From contig JAHHQL010000012.1 of assembly GCA_020026415.1 (NCBI GenBank), forward strand, positions 8,087-72,086: a stretch of DNA of 64,000 nucleotides, given 5' to 3'. The stretch comes from Alistipes sp. Its GTDB lineage: Bacteria; Bacteroidota; Bacteroidia; Bacteroidales; Rikenellaceae. This document shows, one piece after another, positions 17,926-26,270 of the stretch; position 1 is the stretch's first letter, and every line of letters starts with the position of its first letter. Under the pieces are notes generated by a model. It had not been told where the DNA came from and did not search any database. It saw only the letters and a program-made list of their open reading frames with translations. Both the position numbers and the translations under genes were made by a program.

Positions 17926-18825
17926 TTAGCGGACAAAGCGGTAGTAAACACCCAAAGGAAGTTCCTTGCCTCCTGCGGTGTCCTTGAACGTGAGTTCGCC
18001 GCGCTCTTCGCGCAGGGGAGTGCCCAACGCTTCATGTACGGCCGTGCGTGCCAGTGTGGAGGAGAGTCCCATCGAGTAGAGGTTTAATACCATAAAGGCG
18101 TTCTCCTTTTCGAGCAATTCGCTACAACACGACAGCATCTCGCAGATCTGCTCTTCAAGAATCCATTTCTCGCCGTTTGCCCCGCGACCGTAGGCGGGCG
18201 GATCGAGCAGGATGGCGGTGTAGCGGTTGCCGCGGCGCACCTCGCGGCGCACAAATTTCATGGCATCCTCCACAATCCAGCGGATGCCGTCCAGATGGCT
18301 CAACTCCATATTCTCGCGCGACCATGTGACGACCTGTTTCACCGAATCGACATGCGTCACTTCGGCACCCGCGGCGCGTGCGGCAAGGGACGCACCACCC
18401 GTGTAGGCGAACAGGTTCAGAACCTTGGGGCGGATGCCTCGTGCCTCAATTTTTTGGAGTTCGTCGTAGATGAAATTCCAGTTGGCGGCCTGTTCGGGGA
18501 AGATGCCCACATGCTTGAAGGACGTAAGTCCGAGGCGCATTCTCAGGTGCATCTCCTTATAGTCGTAGCGCACGACCCACCGGTCGGGCATCGAGGGCGT
18601 TTGTTGCCACTCGCCGCGCTCTTCACTGCGCTGATCCTTCAGAAAAGACGCATCGGATCGGCGTTGCCACTCCTCTTCCGGGAGGGTCGGCCGCCAGATG
18701 GCCTGCGGTTCGGGTCGGCGTGTCGTGAATTGTCCGAAACGCTCCAATTTCTCGAAGTTACCCGTGTCGATGAGTTCATAGTCCCCAAATTCGGGGGTGA
18801 GATTTTGAGGTGTACACTCTTTCAT
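17926..18825 (-). CDS. Class I SAM-dependent methyltransferase, RlmI-like
   Basis: 299 residues. The C-terminal two thirds is a Rossmann methyltransferase: VLNLFAYTGGASLAARAAGAEVTHVD (SAM motif I), the WSRENMELSHL block, and ILLDPPAYGRG, a D-P-P-x-Y/F motif typical of base-N or C5 RNA methyltransferases. This fits the RlmI/RlmK-like COG1092 group, so 23S rRNA is a likely target. A longer frame opens upstream, but the ATG used overlaps the stop of the U32 gene as ATGA, which decides the start and implies translational coupling. Pairing with a putative 23S rRNA hydroxylase suggests a shared rRNA-modification unit. Confidence 0.85.
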   Translation of the reverse strand: MKECTPQNLTPEFGDYELIDTGNFEKLERFGQFTTRRPEPQAIWRPTLPEEEWQRRSDASFLKDQRSEERGEWQQTPSMPDRWVVRYDYKEMHLRMRLGLTSFKHVGIFPEQAANWNFIYDELQKIEARGIRPKVLNLFAYTGGASLAARAAGAEVTHVDSVKQVVTWSRENMELSHLDGIRWIVEDAMKFVRREVRRGNRYTAILLDPPAYGRGANGEKWILEEQICEMLSCCSELLEKENAFMVLNLYSMGLSSTLARTAVHEALGTPLREERGELTFKDTAGGKELPLGVYYRFVR

Positions 18826-20657
18826 ATCGTTGTTTGTCGTTTTTTCGTTGCTTTGATCAGACGCATCTCGCACTTCCGGCAATCGAAATCAAGTCGGTAG
18901 CGTGCCGTGCCGTGTTCGATGTAGAGGTCGCCCCGAAGGCGGGGATTCTGTTTCAGACACTCGCCGATTTCGCGGCGTATGCAGTAGGCCGAACGCATCA
19001 CACATTCGCCCTCCGTCGAGGATGCAAGTTCCAACGGAGGTTCGATCTTTTCCACGCCGTGATCGCGGTAGAACTCTGCGGCGAGGTGGTTCGTGACATT
19101 TTCGTCGGAGGTGACCGTCGGCCACGGATAACGCACGTCGGATTGTTCGGGGGTGATGCGGTGCGCAAATTCGCGGCGGGTGCGGGCTTCGAGCAGGCGT
19201 TCGAGTCCCTCGCGGCGCATCTCGCCCAACAGCGAGGCGGGTACGAACCGTTCGCCGCCCTGCACCGCAACCTCTTCCACGCGGAAAATCGTGTCGCCGC
19301 TTTTGGCGGTCTGCATGCGGACGGATTGCACGTTGCGTTCGGGGTTGTTGGCGCGTTCGGTTGTGAAATCACGCTCCGATATGCCTTCGAATCCTTCGCA
19401 ATCGGTGTATTTCAGGGAGATGTGTCGTTCCGAGATCACAACTTCGGCCGTGGTGCGGATCGTGCGCCGCGTGCGGCTGCGCTCCAGCATCAGGTTGAAG
19501 CGATGGTCGGCATTGCGGTAAAGATCCATGCCGGGGGCGATGCCGTCCATGCGGTTGGGGGTGATCCAGCCGTCCTCTACGGCATTAACCGATGTGCCGA
19601 ACGATCCGTCGCGGGTCACAAAGCAGATGCCGTCACCCGATGCAAGGTCGTGCGTTGTGTCGAGACGAAAGGCGGCATGTCGTCCGTGTCCGATGCGGGT
19701 GATACGACCGATGTATTCGCCGACCGCCTTCGGGGTGTCGAACGAGGCCACGCCCGCGTGTTTGCCGTCGAAGAAATACTCCGAAAATCCGCGGGTGAAA
19801 CTCTTCGCGGGGTCGGGTGTGAAATCCAGACGGCTTTCGCCCACCGACGAGCGGCACATGTCGGGACGTGCGCTTAGTTCGCGGTCGATGACCCCGCGGT
19901 AGTAACCCACCACGTTACGGATATAGCCCGTGTCTTTCAGCCGTCCCTCGATCTTGAACGAGGTGACGCCCGCATCCAGCAGATCGCCGATACGGTGGCT
20001 CAGGTTCATGTCGCTCACCGAAAGCAGGTGGCGCGAACGGAGGATTTTCGTCCCGCGCGCATCGGTCAGATCCCACTTCAGACGACAGGGTTGGGAGCAG
20101 GCTCCGCGGTTGCCGCTGCGGTCGGAAATCGACCGCGAGAGGAAACAACGACCGCTGTAACCCACGCAGATTGCGCCGTGGATGAAGCATTCGACATCGG
20201 CACGGGTGGCGGCACAGATTTTTCGGATTTCGTCCAGAGAGAGCGAACGCTCCAAAATGACGCGGGCAAAACCCACCTCACCCAAAAACCTTGCCCCTTC
20301 CTCGGTCATGTTCGACATTTGGGTCGAGGCATGGAGTTCGACGGGAAGATTCATCCGCCGAAGAGCCATGTCCTGTATGATGAGGGCATCGACTCCCGCG
20401 TCGATCAGATCGCGTGCCTGCCGTTCGGCATCGCGTAACTCGCTGTCCCAAAGCAGGGTGTTGAGGGTCGAATGCACCCTCACACCGTAGCGGTGGGCAT
20501 ATTCCGCCACACGGCGGATTTCGTCGTTTGCGTTGCCCGCTGCCTGTCGCGCACCGAAACGCGCACCTCCGATGTAGAGGGCGTCGGCACCCGAATCGAC
20601 CGCTGCAACGGCCGACTCGTAATCACGGGCGGGGGCTAAGAGTTCGATGAATTTCAC
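18822..20657 (-). CDS. U32 family protein, RlhA-like (23S rRNA hydroxylation)
   Basis: 611-residue U32 family protein. The N-terminal TIM-barrel part starts MKFIELLAPARDYESAVAAVDSGADALYIGG; the iron-sulfur ligand cysteines C164, C171, C187 and C191 lie in the HGAICVGYSGRC and NRGACSQPC segments. The length and the extra C-terminal domain match the E. coli RlhA type (hydroxylation of C2501 in 23S rRNA) rather than the shorter tRNA type, which is also present in this window. Older annotation as a peptidase is likely misleading. Coupled by ATGA to the downstream methyltransferase. Confidence 0.85.
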   Translation of the reverse strand: MKFIELLAPARDYESAVAAVDSGADALYIGGARFGARQAAGNANDEIRRVAEYAHRYGVRVHSTLNTLLWDSELRDAERQARDLIDAGVDALIIQDMALRRMNLPVELHASTQMSNMTEEGARFLGEVGFARVILERSLSLDEIRKICAATRADVECFIHGAICVGYSGRCFLSRSISDRSGNRGACSQPCRLKWDLTDARGTKILRSRHLLSVSDMNLSHRIGDLLDAGVTSFKIEGRLKDTGYIRNVVGYYRGVIDRELSARPDMCRSSVGESRLDFTPDPAKSFTRGFSEYFFDGKHAGVASFDTPKAVGEYIGRITRIGHGRHAAFRLDTTHDLASGDGICFVTRDGSFGTSVNAVEDGWITPNRMDGIAPGMDLYRNADHRFNLMLERSRTRRTIRTTAEVVISERHISLKYTDCEGFEGISERDFTTERANNPERNVQSVRMQTAKSGDTIFRVEEVAVQGGERFVPASLLGEMRREGLERLLEARTRREFAHRITPEQSDVRYPWPTVTSDENVTNHLAAEFYRDHGVEKIEPPLELASSTEGECVMRSAYCIRREIGECLKQNPRLRGDLYIEHGTARYRLDFDCRKCEMRLIKATKKRQTTI

Positions 20658-20677
20658 CTTCGGAATTTAATTTTGCA

Positions 20678-20685
20678 CAAAAGTA
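20678..20685 (-). promoter_or_regulatory. -7 box for the U32/methyltransferase pair
   Basis: TACTTTTG on the minus strand, 20 bases before the start codon; no clear -33 element. Confidence 0.45.
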
Positions 20686-20707
20686 CATAATTTTATGAAT
20701 TGTTTTG

Positions 20708-20715
20708 TAAATTTG
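20708..20715 (+). promoter_or_regulatory. -7 box for serS
   Basis: TAAATTTG, 39 bases before the serS ATG in an AT-rich divergent spacer; -33 element unclear. Confidence 0.5.
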
Positions 20716-20754
20716 CAATTTATAGAACAGGAAAACTCATAAACAGATAATACC

Positions 20755-22026
20755 ATGCTTACACTCAAGCAAATTCGCGATGATCGCGAGGGTGCCATCC
20801 GTAAATTGGCAAAGAAAGGATTTGATGCCGCCGAGATTATCGACAAAGTAATCGCATTGGATGACCGCCGCAAGGCAATTCAGACTGAACTTGACGAGAC
20901 GCTCGCCACCCAGAACCGTGCCGCCAAAGAGATCGGTGCCTTGATGGGACAGGGTAAAAAAGAGGAGGCCGAGGAGCGCAAACGCTTCGTACAGACCCTC
21001 AAGGAGACTTCGTCGCGCTTGCAGGCCGAATCGACCGCCGTGCAGGACGAACTGCAGTCGAATCTGGTATTGCTGCCTAACTTCCCCGCAGAAATCGTTC
21101 CCGAAGGTCTTACCGCCAACGAAAACTTGGTCGTGAAGATCGTCGAAAGTTATACCAAACTGCCCGAAAACCCGCTGCCCCACTGGGAGTTGGCGCGTAA
21201 ATACGACATCATAGACTTCGATCTGGGTGTCAAACTGACCGGTGCGGGATTCCCCGTTTACAAGGGGAAGGGTGCCCGTTTGCAGCGCGCCCTGATCAAC
21301 TTCTTCCTCGACTGCAACACCAAAGCCGGCTATCTGGAGGTGGAACCTCCCGTGATGGTCAATGAGGCTTCGGGTTTCGGTACGGGTCAGCTGCCCGACA
21401 AGGAGGGTCAGATGTACCACGCCACGGTCGATAATTTCTACCTCGTTCCGACGGCCGAAGTTCCCGTGACGAACATCTACCGCGACGTGATCCTCTCGAA
21501 GGAGGATTTCCCCGTGAAGATGACCGCCTACACGCCCTGTTTCCGTCGTGAGGCGGGTTCTTACGGCAAGGATGTGCGCGGTTTGAACCGTCTGCACCAG
21601 TTCGACAAGGTGGAACTCGTTCAGTTGAGCCTGCCGGAGGTTTCGTACGAGGCTCTGGACGGAATGGTTGCCCACGTGGAGTCGATCGTCAAGGCACTCG
21701 GCCTGCCGTATCGTATTCTGCGTCTGTGCGGTGGCGATATGTCCTTTACGTCGGCTCTGACCTACGATTTTGAGGTTTATTCCGAGGCTCAGAAACGCTG
21801 GCTGGAGGTGTCGTCCGTTTCGAACTTCGAGGCATTTCAGGCCAACCGTCTGAAACTGCGTTATCGTGGCGATGACAAGAAGACCCATCTGGCACACACG
21901 TTGAACGGTTCTTCTCTGGCTCTGCCCCGTATCGTGGCCGCCCTGTTGGAGAACTACCAGAGCGAAGAGGGTATTCGTATCCCCGAAGTGTTAATTCCTT
22001 ACACAGGTTTTGATATTATCAAATAG
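20755..22026 (+). CDS. serS: Seryl-tRNA synthetase
   Basis: Class II aminoacyl-tRNA synthetase charging tRNA-Ser, 423 residues. The N-terminal long coiled-coil arm (about residues 25-110, rich in E, K and Q) that contacts the long variable arm of tRNA-Ser is evident. The catalytic core shows the TGAGFPVYKGKGARLQRALINF block, motif 2 around CFRREAGSYGKDVRGLNRLHQF, and motif 3 near the C-terminus (LNGSSLALPRIVAALLENYQ). A second promoter, for the ferredoxin, lies inside its last codons. Its substrate tRNA-Ser is encoded later in this window. Confidence 0.98.
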   Translation: MLTLKQIRDDREGAIRKLAKKGFDAAEIIDKVIALDDRRKAIQTELDETLATQNRAAKEIGALMGQGKKEEAEERKRFVQTLKETSSRLQAESTAVQDELQSNLVLLPNFPAEIVPEGLTANENLVVKIVESYTKLPENPLPHWELARKYDIIDFDLGVKLTGAGFPVYKGKGARLQRALINFFLDCNTKAGYLEVEPPVMVNEASGFGTGQLPDKEGQMYHATVDNFYLVPTAEVPVTNIYRDVILSKEDFPVKMTAYTPCFRREAGSYGKDVRGLNRLHQFDKVELVQLSLPEVSYEALDGMVAHVESIVKALGLPYRILRLCGGDMSFTSALTYDFEVYSEAQKRWLEVSSVSNFEAFQANRLKLRYRGDDKKTHLAHTLNGSSLALPRIVAALLENYQSEEGIRIPEVLIPYTGFDIIK

Positions 22027-22039
22027 TTTTTTATCTTTG
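22008..22039 (+). promoter_or_regulatory. Promoter of the ferredoxin gene
   Basis: TTTTG at 22008-22012, 19 bases, TATCTTTG at 22032-22039. It overlaps the serS stop codon and gives the ferredoxin its own start. Confidence 0.8.
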
Positions 22040-22110
22040 TGGCGTGTGACCACACATCACACGCTACATACACACACAACACACATACACACACTAAAAT
22101 TTTTAAGAAA

Positions 22111-22281
22111 ATGGCTTACAAAATTACTGATTCATGCGTTGCATGTGGTACATGCATCGGTGAGTGCCCCGTAGAGGCTATCTCGGCTGGCGACATTTAT
22201 GTAATTGATCCCGAAGCATGCATCGAGTGCGGTACCTGCGCCGGTGTCTGCCCCAATGAGGCAATCGTTCCCGGAGAGTAA
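22111..22281 (+). CDS. 2[4Fe-4S] ferredoxin
   Basis: 56-residue clostridial-type ferredoxin, a low-potential electron carrier. Both cluster motifs are complete: CVACGTCIGECP and CIECGTCAGVCP, each CxxCxxCxxxCP, with the usual pseudo-twofold repeat. The frame continues upstream through a CA-dinucleotide-rich leader, but that stretch reads as H/T-repeats and lies between the promoter and the ATG of MAYKITD, so the shorter protein is chosen. Partners may include pyruvate:ferredoxin oxidoreductase or the Hdr-like operon 2 kb away; this is inference. Confidence 0.95.
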   Translation: MAYKITDSCVACGTCIGECPVEAISAGDIYVIDPEACIECGTCAGVCPNEAIVPGE

Positions 22282-22311
22282 TTTCCCGATTCGATTCGCA
22301 GATATTTTGAA

Positions 22312-22340
22312 AGGCTGTCTTTTCGGACAGTCTTTTTTTT
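22312..22340 (+). terminator. Terminator of the ferredoxin gene
   Basis: GGCTGTC/GACAGTC stem (one G-T pair) with a TTTTCG loop followed by eight T, 30 bases after the stop. Confidence 0.88.
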
Positions 22341-22418
22341 GTGCCTGTGTGTGGGGGTAGGGGCGGGCATGAAAAATCCCCGCCTTGCAGGGCGGGGAGC
22401 AGCGTGTTGTGGGACGGA

Positions 22419-23343
22419 TTAGTCCAGATCCCAGAAATCGCGGTCGATTTTCTTGATGGTCAAGACCTCTTCGGTCTGCATCCCAAGCCCGCTGTCATAG
22501 ACATATTCGGCAAGTTCTTCGCCGTTGATCAGAATGATCGTGGGGTTGCCGTTCAAACTCTCGACATAATCGCGTGCGCCTTTCGTGAAATCCGAGGTGG
22601 TGATAAAGACACCCTTCTTGGACGGTGTGACGGCCACAGCCCCGACAAATCGTTGCACCTCCTCGCGGGAAACGTGATGGTCTTGGGCGTAGCGCTTGGC
22701 CTGAATGGCAATCAGATTGAATCCCAAAATATCTTCCCTGATAAATCCGTCGATTCCGCCGTCGTTGGATTTTTGGGTGACCGTACCCGAATTTTTCACC
22801 TCACCGCCATAACCCAAACTCTGCAACAACTGAACGACCATACGCTCAAAGTCATACGGGTCTTTGTTCAGCGCAATTTGCAGAATTTCATCCAAACGCT
22901 CCTTTTTGATCTTGAGGAACGAGTCGTAGAGGCGATCCTGCGGGGTCTGCGTTTCGGAGGGTTCTTCCTTGGGGGCAACGATTTCGGCTTTGGCTTTCTT
23001 TTTGGGGGCGGGTGCCTGCTCCCTGACCTTTTGCTGCACGTATTTTTCGATCTCGGCAGCCGTGTGTCCTGCGATTAATTCTTGACCTTTGGCACTGATG
23101 ACATAGTAGGCTCGGCGCGGTCTTTCAATCAATTTTGCGAGAAAAAGATAACTTAATGCCCAATAAATGCGGTCATAGAAGATGCGCGCTGTGCGTGGGG
23201 TATTCTTCTGCCACTTCCTCTTCGGTAAGATTGAAGTGTTCCGCCAATGAAGAAAGCATATCCTTGGCACGGTAGGGTTTATCGGTGTGCTCGGACAGAA
23301 ATTTGAGCGCAGGTTGTTGGATCTCGTTATATTTCGGAATCAT
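22419..23343 (-). pseudogene. Mrr-type restriction endonuclease, frameshifted in its winged-helix domain
   Basis: Two overlapping frames make one Mrr-family protein. The first (23343 down to a TGA at 23173-23175, 56 codons, starting MIPKYNEIQQPALKF) encodes the beginning of the Mrr winged helix. The second frame is open from 23270 and carries the rest from about RIFYDRIYWAL onward, including the PD-(D/E)xK nuclease domain with SNDGGIDGF and the IQAKRY lysine. The shift is +1 and lies between about 23176 and 23205, where a CCCC run (minus strand) and a GCGCGC stretch occur. Mrr enzymes cut methylated DNA. Could be a decayed gene, a phase-variable gene or a sequencing error. The catalytic part alone could still be made from the ATG at 23270. 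Confidence 0.75.
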
Positions 23344-23398
23344 AGGGTTGGTTGTTAGGTGTCAATATTTCGGACGGGGCAAAGCGCGTTTTGCTTTT

Positions 23399-23836
23399 TT
23401 ACTGCTCCTTCAACTCCTCGATCATGCGTTTCGGACGGCGTTTTCGGGTGGGCGGAAGGGGTACGGCTTCCTCCGATTGCCGCTTCAGCGTTTGCAGAAA
23501 ATCGCCGATGGACTCCAACTGCAAGGCCACGGGGAATCCCAATGTGGGGGCTTCGATCAGAACACGTCCGTCGGCAGAGATGACGTAATAACCTCGGCGG
23601 GGACGTTCGATCAGACGGACCGACAAAAGATGCCCCGTCGCCTTTTGGATGCGGTCGTGGAAGATGTAGCGGTGACGCGAGGTCTGCAAGTTGTATTCCG
23701 CCTTCAACTCTTCATAAGAGAGTTTGAACTGATTGGCCAGCGGAAGAAGCATCTCCGGGACACTGTAAGGGCGGTCGGGATGGTTGTACAGGAATTGAAG
23801 AATCGACTGCTCAAGTTCGGTGATGGTCGGAATCAT
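23399..23836 (-). CDS. Stand-alone Mrr N-terminal winged-helix protein
   Basis: 145 residues. It starts MIPTITELEQSILQFLYNH and aligns along its length with the N-terminal DNA-binding part of the neighbouring Mrr gene: both share the segments HDRI/YDRI, LIERPRR and YYVISA. There is no nuclease domain; after the winged helix comes a basic, low-complexity tail (PPTRKRRPKRMIEELKEQ). A longer upstream frame runs through the tRNA gene and is rejected, because a promoter sits just before this ATG. It may be a DNA-binding regulator or modulator of the neighbouring nuclease, or a truncated duplicate. Confidence 0.75.
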   Translation of the reverse strand: MIPTITELEQSILQFLYNHPDRPYSVPEMLLPLANQFKLSYEELKAEYNLQTSRHRYIFHDRIQKATGHLLSVRLIERPRRGYYVISADGRVLIEAPTLGFPVALQLESIGDFLQTLKRQSEEAVPLPPTRKRRPKRMIEELKEQ

Positions 23837-23857
23837 AAGGCGTTGCGGTTTTATACC

Positions 23858-23888
23858 GAAAGATACGAAATTTTCGGACAGGCACAAA
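23858..23888 (-). promoter_or_regulatory. Promoter of the winged-helix gene
   Basis: On the minus strand: TTTG, 19 bases, TATCTTTC (one base off TAnnTTTG), ending 22 bases before the ATG. It overlaps the T-tract of the tRNA terminator. Confidence 0.6.
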
Positions 23889-23919
23889 AAAAGACGAACC
23901 GTTTGAAACGATTCGTCTG
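23885..23919 (-). terminator. Terminator of the initiator tRNA gene
   Basis: Minus strand: AGACGAA...TTCGTCT stem with an inner GTTT/AAAC pairing, followed by seven T; begins immediately after the tRNA 3' end. Confidence 0.8.
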
Positions 23920-23922
23920 AGG

Positions 23923-23995
23923 TAGCGGGAGAAGGACTCGAACCTCCGGCCTTCGGGTTATGAGCCCGACGAGCTACCAACTGCTCCATCCCGCG
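23923..23995 (-). tRNA. Initiator tRNA-Met (CAT)
   Basis: Complete cloverleaf, anticodon CAT in loop CTCATAA. Features identify the initiator: mismatch C1-U72 at the acceptor end, three consecutive G-C pairs at the base of the anticodon stem (GGG/CCC), and a purine-pyrimidine A11-U24 pair in the D stem. The T arm TTCGAGT is normal. The genome encodes CC but not the full CCA. It has its own consensus promoter and terminator. Confidence 0.96.
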
Positions 23996-24045
23996 ATATA
24001 TCTTCAGTGCCTCGTTATGAGGCGGTCTGTCTCTCAAATGCACTG

Positions 24046-24077
24046 CAAAGATAAGACAAATATTTTAATTGACAAAA
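24046..24077 (-). promoter_or_regulatory. Promoter of the initiator tRNA gene
   Basis: Minus strand: TTTTG (complement of 24073-24077), 19 bases, TATCTTTG (complement of 24046-24053). Perfect consensus, about 45 bases before the mature 5' end. Confidence 0.85.
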
Positions 24078-24139
24078 TATATTTTGGAAAATTCTTAAAA
24101 AAGTTTTTCAGTGTGTTGATTCACAGCGGAATAAATTTT

Positions 24140-25933
24140 TCAGGAAAATTTCTGTTTCATGGCTTCGGCCACAATTTCGGCCAAATCCTTCACTTCGTGT
24201 GTCGCACCTCGACTCAGGGCTTTTTTGCACAGCGGGCAGGCGGTGACAATCACTTCGGCACCCGTATCTTCCAATTCCGAGGTGACCGAGCGGGCGATTT
24301 TCAATTGCTGGGCATCCGAAATGGCGGTATTCGCCACCGACGATCCGCAACACAGGGCGTGTTCGCGCGTATCGCGGGGTTCGAGCAGTGTGCCGACGGC
24401 CGAAATCACCTCGCGCGGCTCGTCGTAGATGCCCGATCCGCGACCCAGTTCGCAGGGGTCGTGATAGGTGAAGGGGGTCGATCCGTGTTCGAGGCGGAGT
24501 TTGCCCGTGCGGATCAGACGCAGGATGTATTCCGAATGGTGGATCACCTCGATGCCCTCCAAGCGGTAATCCTCGCGGAAAACCTTCAGACAGATCGGAC
24601 AGGAGGTTACCAGCGTGGTGATGCCGTGTTTGCGGAACAGATCCGTGTTGTACTCCATCATCTTGCGGGCGGCATCCGTCTCGCCGGACAGTTTCAGCGG
24701 TCGGCCGCAGCATACGCCGCCCTCCTTGTCCGCCCACCATACCTCGTCGCCCGAAGCCGTGAAGATGCGGTTCATGGCATCGAGGATGCGCGGGGTCAGC
24801 AGGGTCATGCAACCCGCAAAATAGCCGACCTTGCCCGTACCCGACGAGCGGTCGATGCCGTTGAGGTAGGAGTAACGGCGGTCGGCGGGCATGTTGCGGA
24901 TCTTGTCGCGCGAATTTAAGCGCAGCGTATTCAGATCAATGCCCACGGGACAACGCTCCGCACAACGGCCGCACATCAGACAGTTGTCCGCCACCTCGCG
25001 CGTGAGCATGTGGTAGCGGCGGTCGCGCAGGAAATAGACCGACTGCACGTCGTTCACGCCCAAGACCGACTGCAACTGACAAGGGTCGATGCAGATACCG
25101 CAACGCGAGCAGGCTTCGATCTGGAAATGATCGTAGGACGAGACCTTTTCGGTGGATTTGAGGCGGTAGGCGCGTAAGAAGATCAGCGGAATCTCCGTAA
25201 AGATGTGCATGTAGCGCGAGAAGGGCAGTGCCACGAAGAACAAGCCCAGACACCACGAATAGATCCACCACGAGGATTCGTTGAGGTAAATCAACACATC
25301 GCGCGGGAACACCATGGCGAAAACTCCGCCGAGGCTTCCCGTCAGGAATCCGCCACCGCCATACAGGGCGCAGATCAGACTTTCCGCCACCAGACGCGCG
25401 GGGAAGATGAACCACAGCACGGACAACGCCAGACGGTCGCCCGGCACGTGACGGGTGGTGCGGCGCATACCCATACGACGCGACATGAAGCGTTTTGCCC
25501 ATGCCAGCGCAACGCCCGACAACACCATCAACAACAGGAAGTCCATCAGGAACTCGAATCCCGCATTATGTTCGATGCCCGTTGCGAAGTATTTGAAGAA
25601 GACGTGTCCCTGAACGGGTACCCACTTGAATCCCATATAGAACACGGTCTCGATCCAACCGACAACGATCAGCAAAAACCATCCGAACGCCAGCGACATG
25701 TGCATGTAACCCAAAAGCGGGTTTACGCGGCAGATCTTGCGGTGGATGAGCGATTCGAGGAGGACTTCACGAATGGCTCGCAGGGTAGCCGACGAGAAGA
25801 TCCCCTTACGGATGAGGAGTTTGTCCTTGCGGGGGAGGCGTTTCAGCCAGCGACCCCACTTCCACACGAGGGCGGCGAACATGAAGGTCGCGCCCAAGAG
25901 AAAAGGCAGGCAAAATGGTGCGTAGAACGTCAT
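24140..25933 (-). CDS. Membrane cytochrome/HdrD-like fusion, heterodisulfide-reductase-like
   Basis: 597 residues in three parts. (1) About five membrane helices (3-26, 76-100, 126-146, 168-191, 225-247) resembling NarI/HdrE-type heme b subunits, with candidate heme histidines such as H78, H122 and H243. (2) Two [4Fe-4S] motifs: C275, C278, C281, C285 and C318, C321, C324, C328. (3) Two intact CCG cluster modules: C375, C408-C409, C445, C448 and C494, C528-C529, C566, C569, matching the CCG spacing that binds non-cubane clusters. It would exchange electrons between quinone and a soluble Hdr complex. Last gene of the five-gene operon; one base separates it from the HdrC-like gene. Confidence 0.88.
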   Translation of the reverse strand: MTFYAPFCLPFLLGATFMFAALVWKWGRWLKRLPRKDKLLIRKGIFSSATLRAIREVLLESLIHRKICRVNPLLGYMHMSLAFGWFLLIVVGWIETVFYMGFKWVPVQGHVFFKYFATGIEHNAGFEFLMDFLLLMVLSGVALAWAKRFMSRRMGMRRTTRHVPGDRLALSVLWFIFPARLVAESLICALYGGGGFLTGSLGGVFAMVFPRDVLIYLNESSWWIYSWCLGLFFVALPFSRYMHIFTEIPLIFLRAYRLKSTEKVSSYDHFQIEACSRCGICIDPCQLQSVLGVNDVQSVYFLRDRRYHMLTREVADNCLMCGRCAERCPVGIDLNTLRLNSRDKIRNMPADRRYSYLNGIDRSSGTGKVGYFAGCMTLLTPRILDAMNRIFTASGDEVWWADKEGGVCCGRPLKLSGETDAARKMMEYNTDLFRKHGITTLVTSCPICLKVFREDYRLEGIEVIHHSEYILRLIRTGKLRLEHGSTPFTYHDPCELGRGSGIYDEPREVISAVGTLLEPRDTREHALCCGSSVANTAISDAQQLKIARSVTSELEDTGAEVIVTACPLCKKALSRGATHEVKDLAEIVAEAMKQKFS

Positions 25934-25934
25934 G

Positions 25935-26270
25935 TCAGAAATCTCCCAGTTTACGTTTGATGAGCATGATCACACCGCGGGTGTTGATGCCGCGCGGGCA
26001 TACCAGACGGCACTTGCCGCACAGCATACATTTGTTCAGCTCCTCATACAGTCCTTTGTATTCGCCGCGGCGTACCAGCGTGTGGACGCGGCGGATGTTG
26101 AAGTCGGTCAGGCATCCTGCCGTGCAGACCGCCGTGCAGGCTCCGCAACCGATGCAGGCCTGCAATTCGGGCATTTCGCGCAGAATCTCGTCGCTCTTGC
26201 GCAGGTTGTTGCGGTCGATGTCGATGGCGCGCGGCTTGGAAATCGTATATCCGAAATTAATCGCTGCCAT
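25935..26270 (-). CDS. HdrC-like ferredoxin subunit (second copy)
   Basis: 111 residues, soluble. Two [4Fe-4S] motifs, CIGCGACTAVC and CMLCGKCRLVCP, about 40 residues apart, as in HdrC subunits that bridge HdrA and HdrB. The ATG (MAAINFGYTI) lies at the stop of the HdrA-like gene (one-base overlap); a long upstream extension in the same frame is a shadow of that gene. It sits between the flavoprotein and the membrane fusion, so it probably wires them together. Confidence 0.88.
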   Translation of the reverse strand: MAAINFGYTISKPRAIDIDRNNLRKSDEILREMPELQACIGCGACTAVCTAGCLTDFNIRRVHTLVRRGEYKGLYEELNKCMLCGKCRLVCPRGINTRGVIMLIKRKLGDF

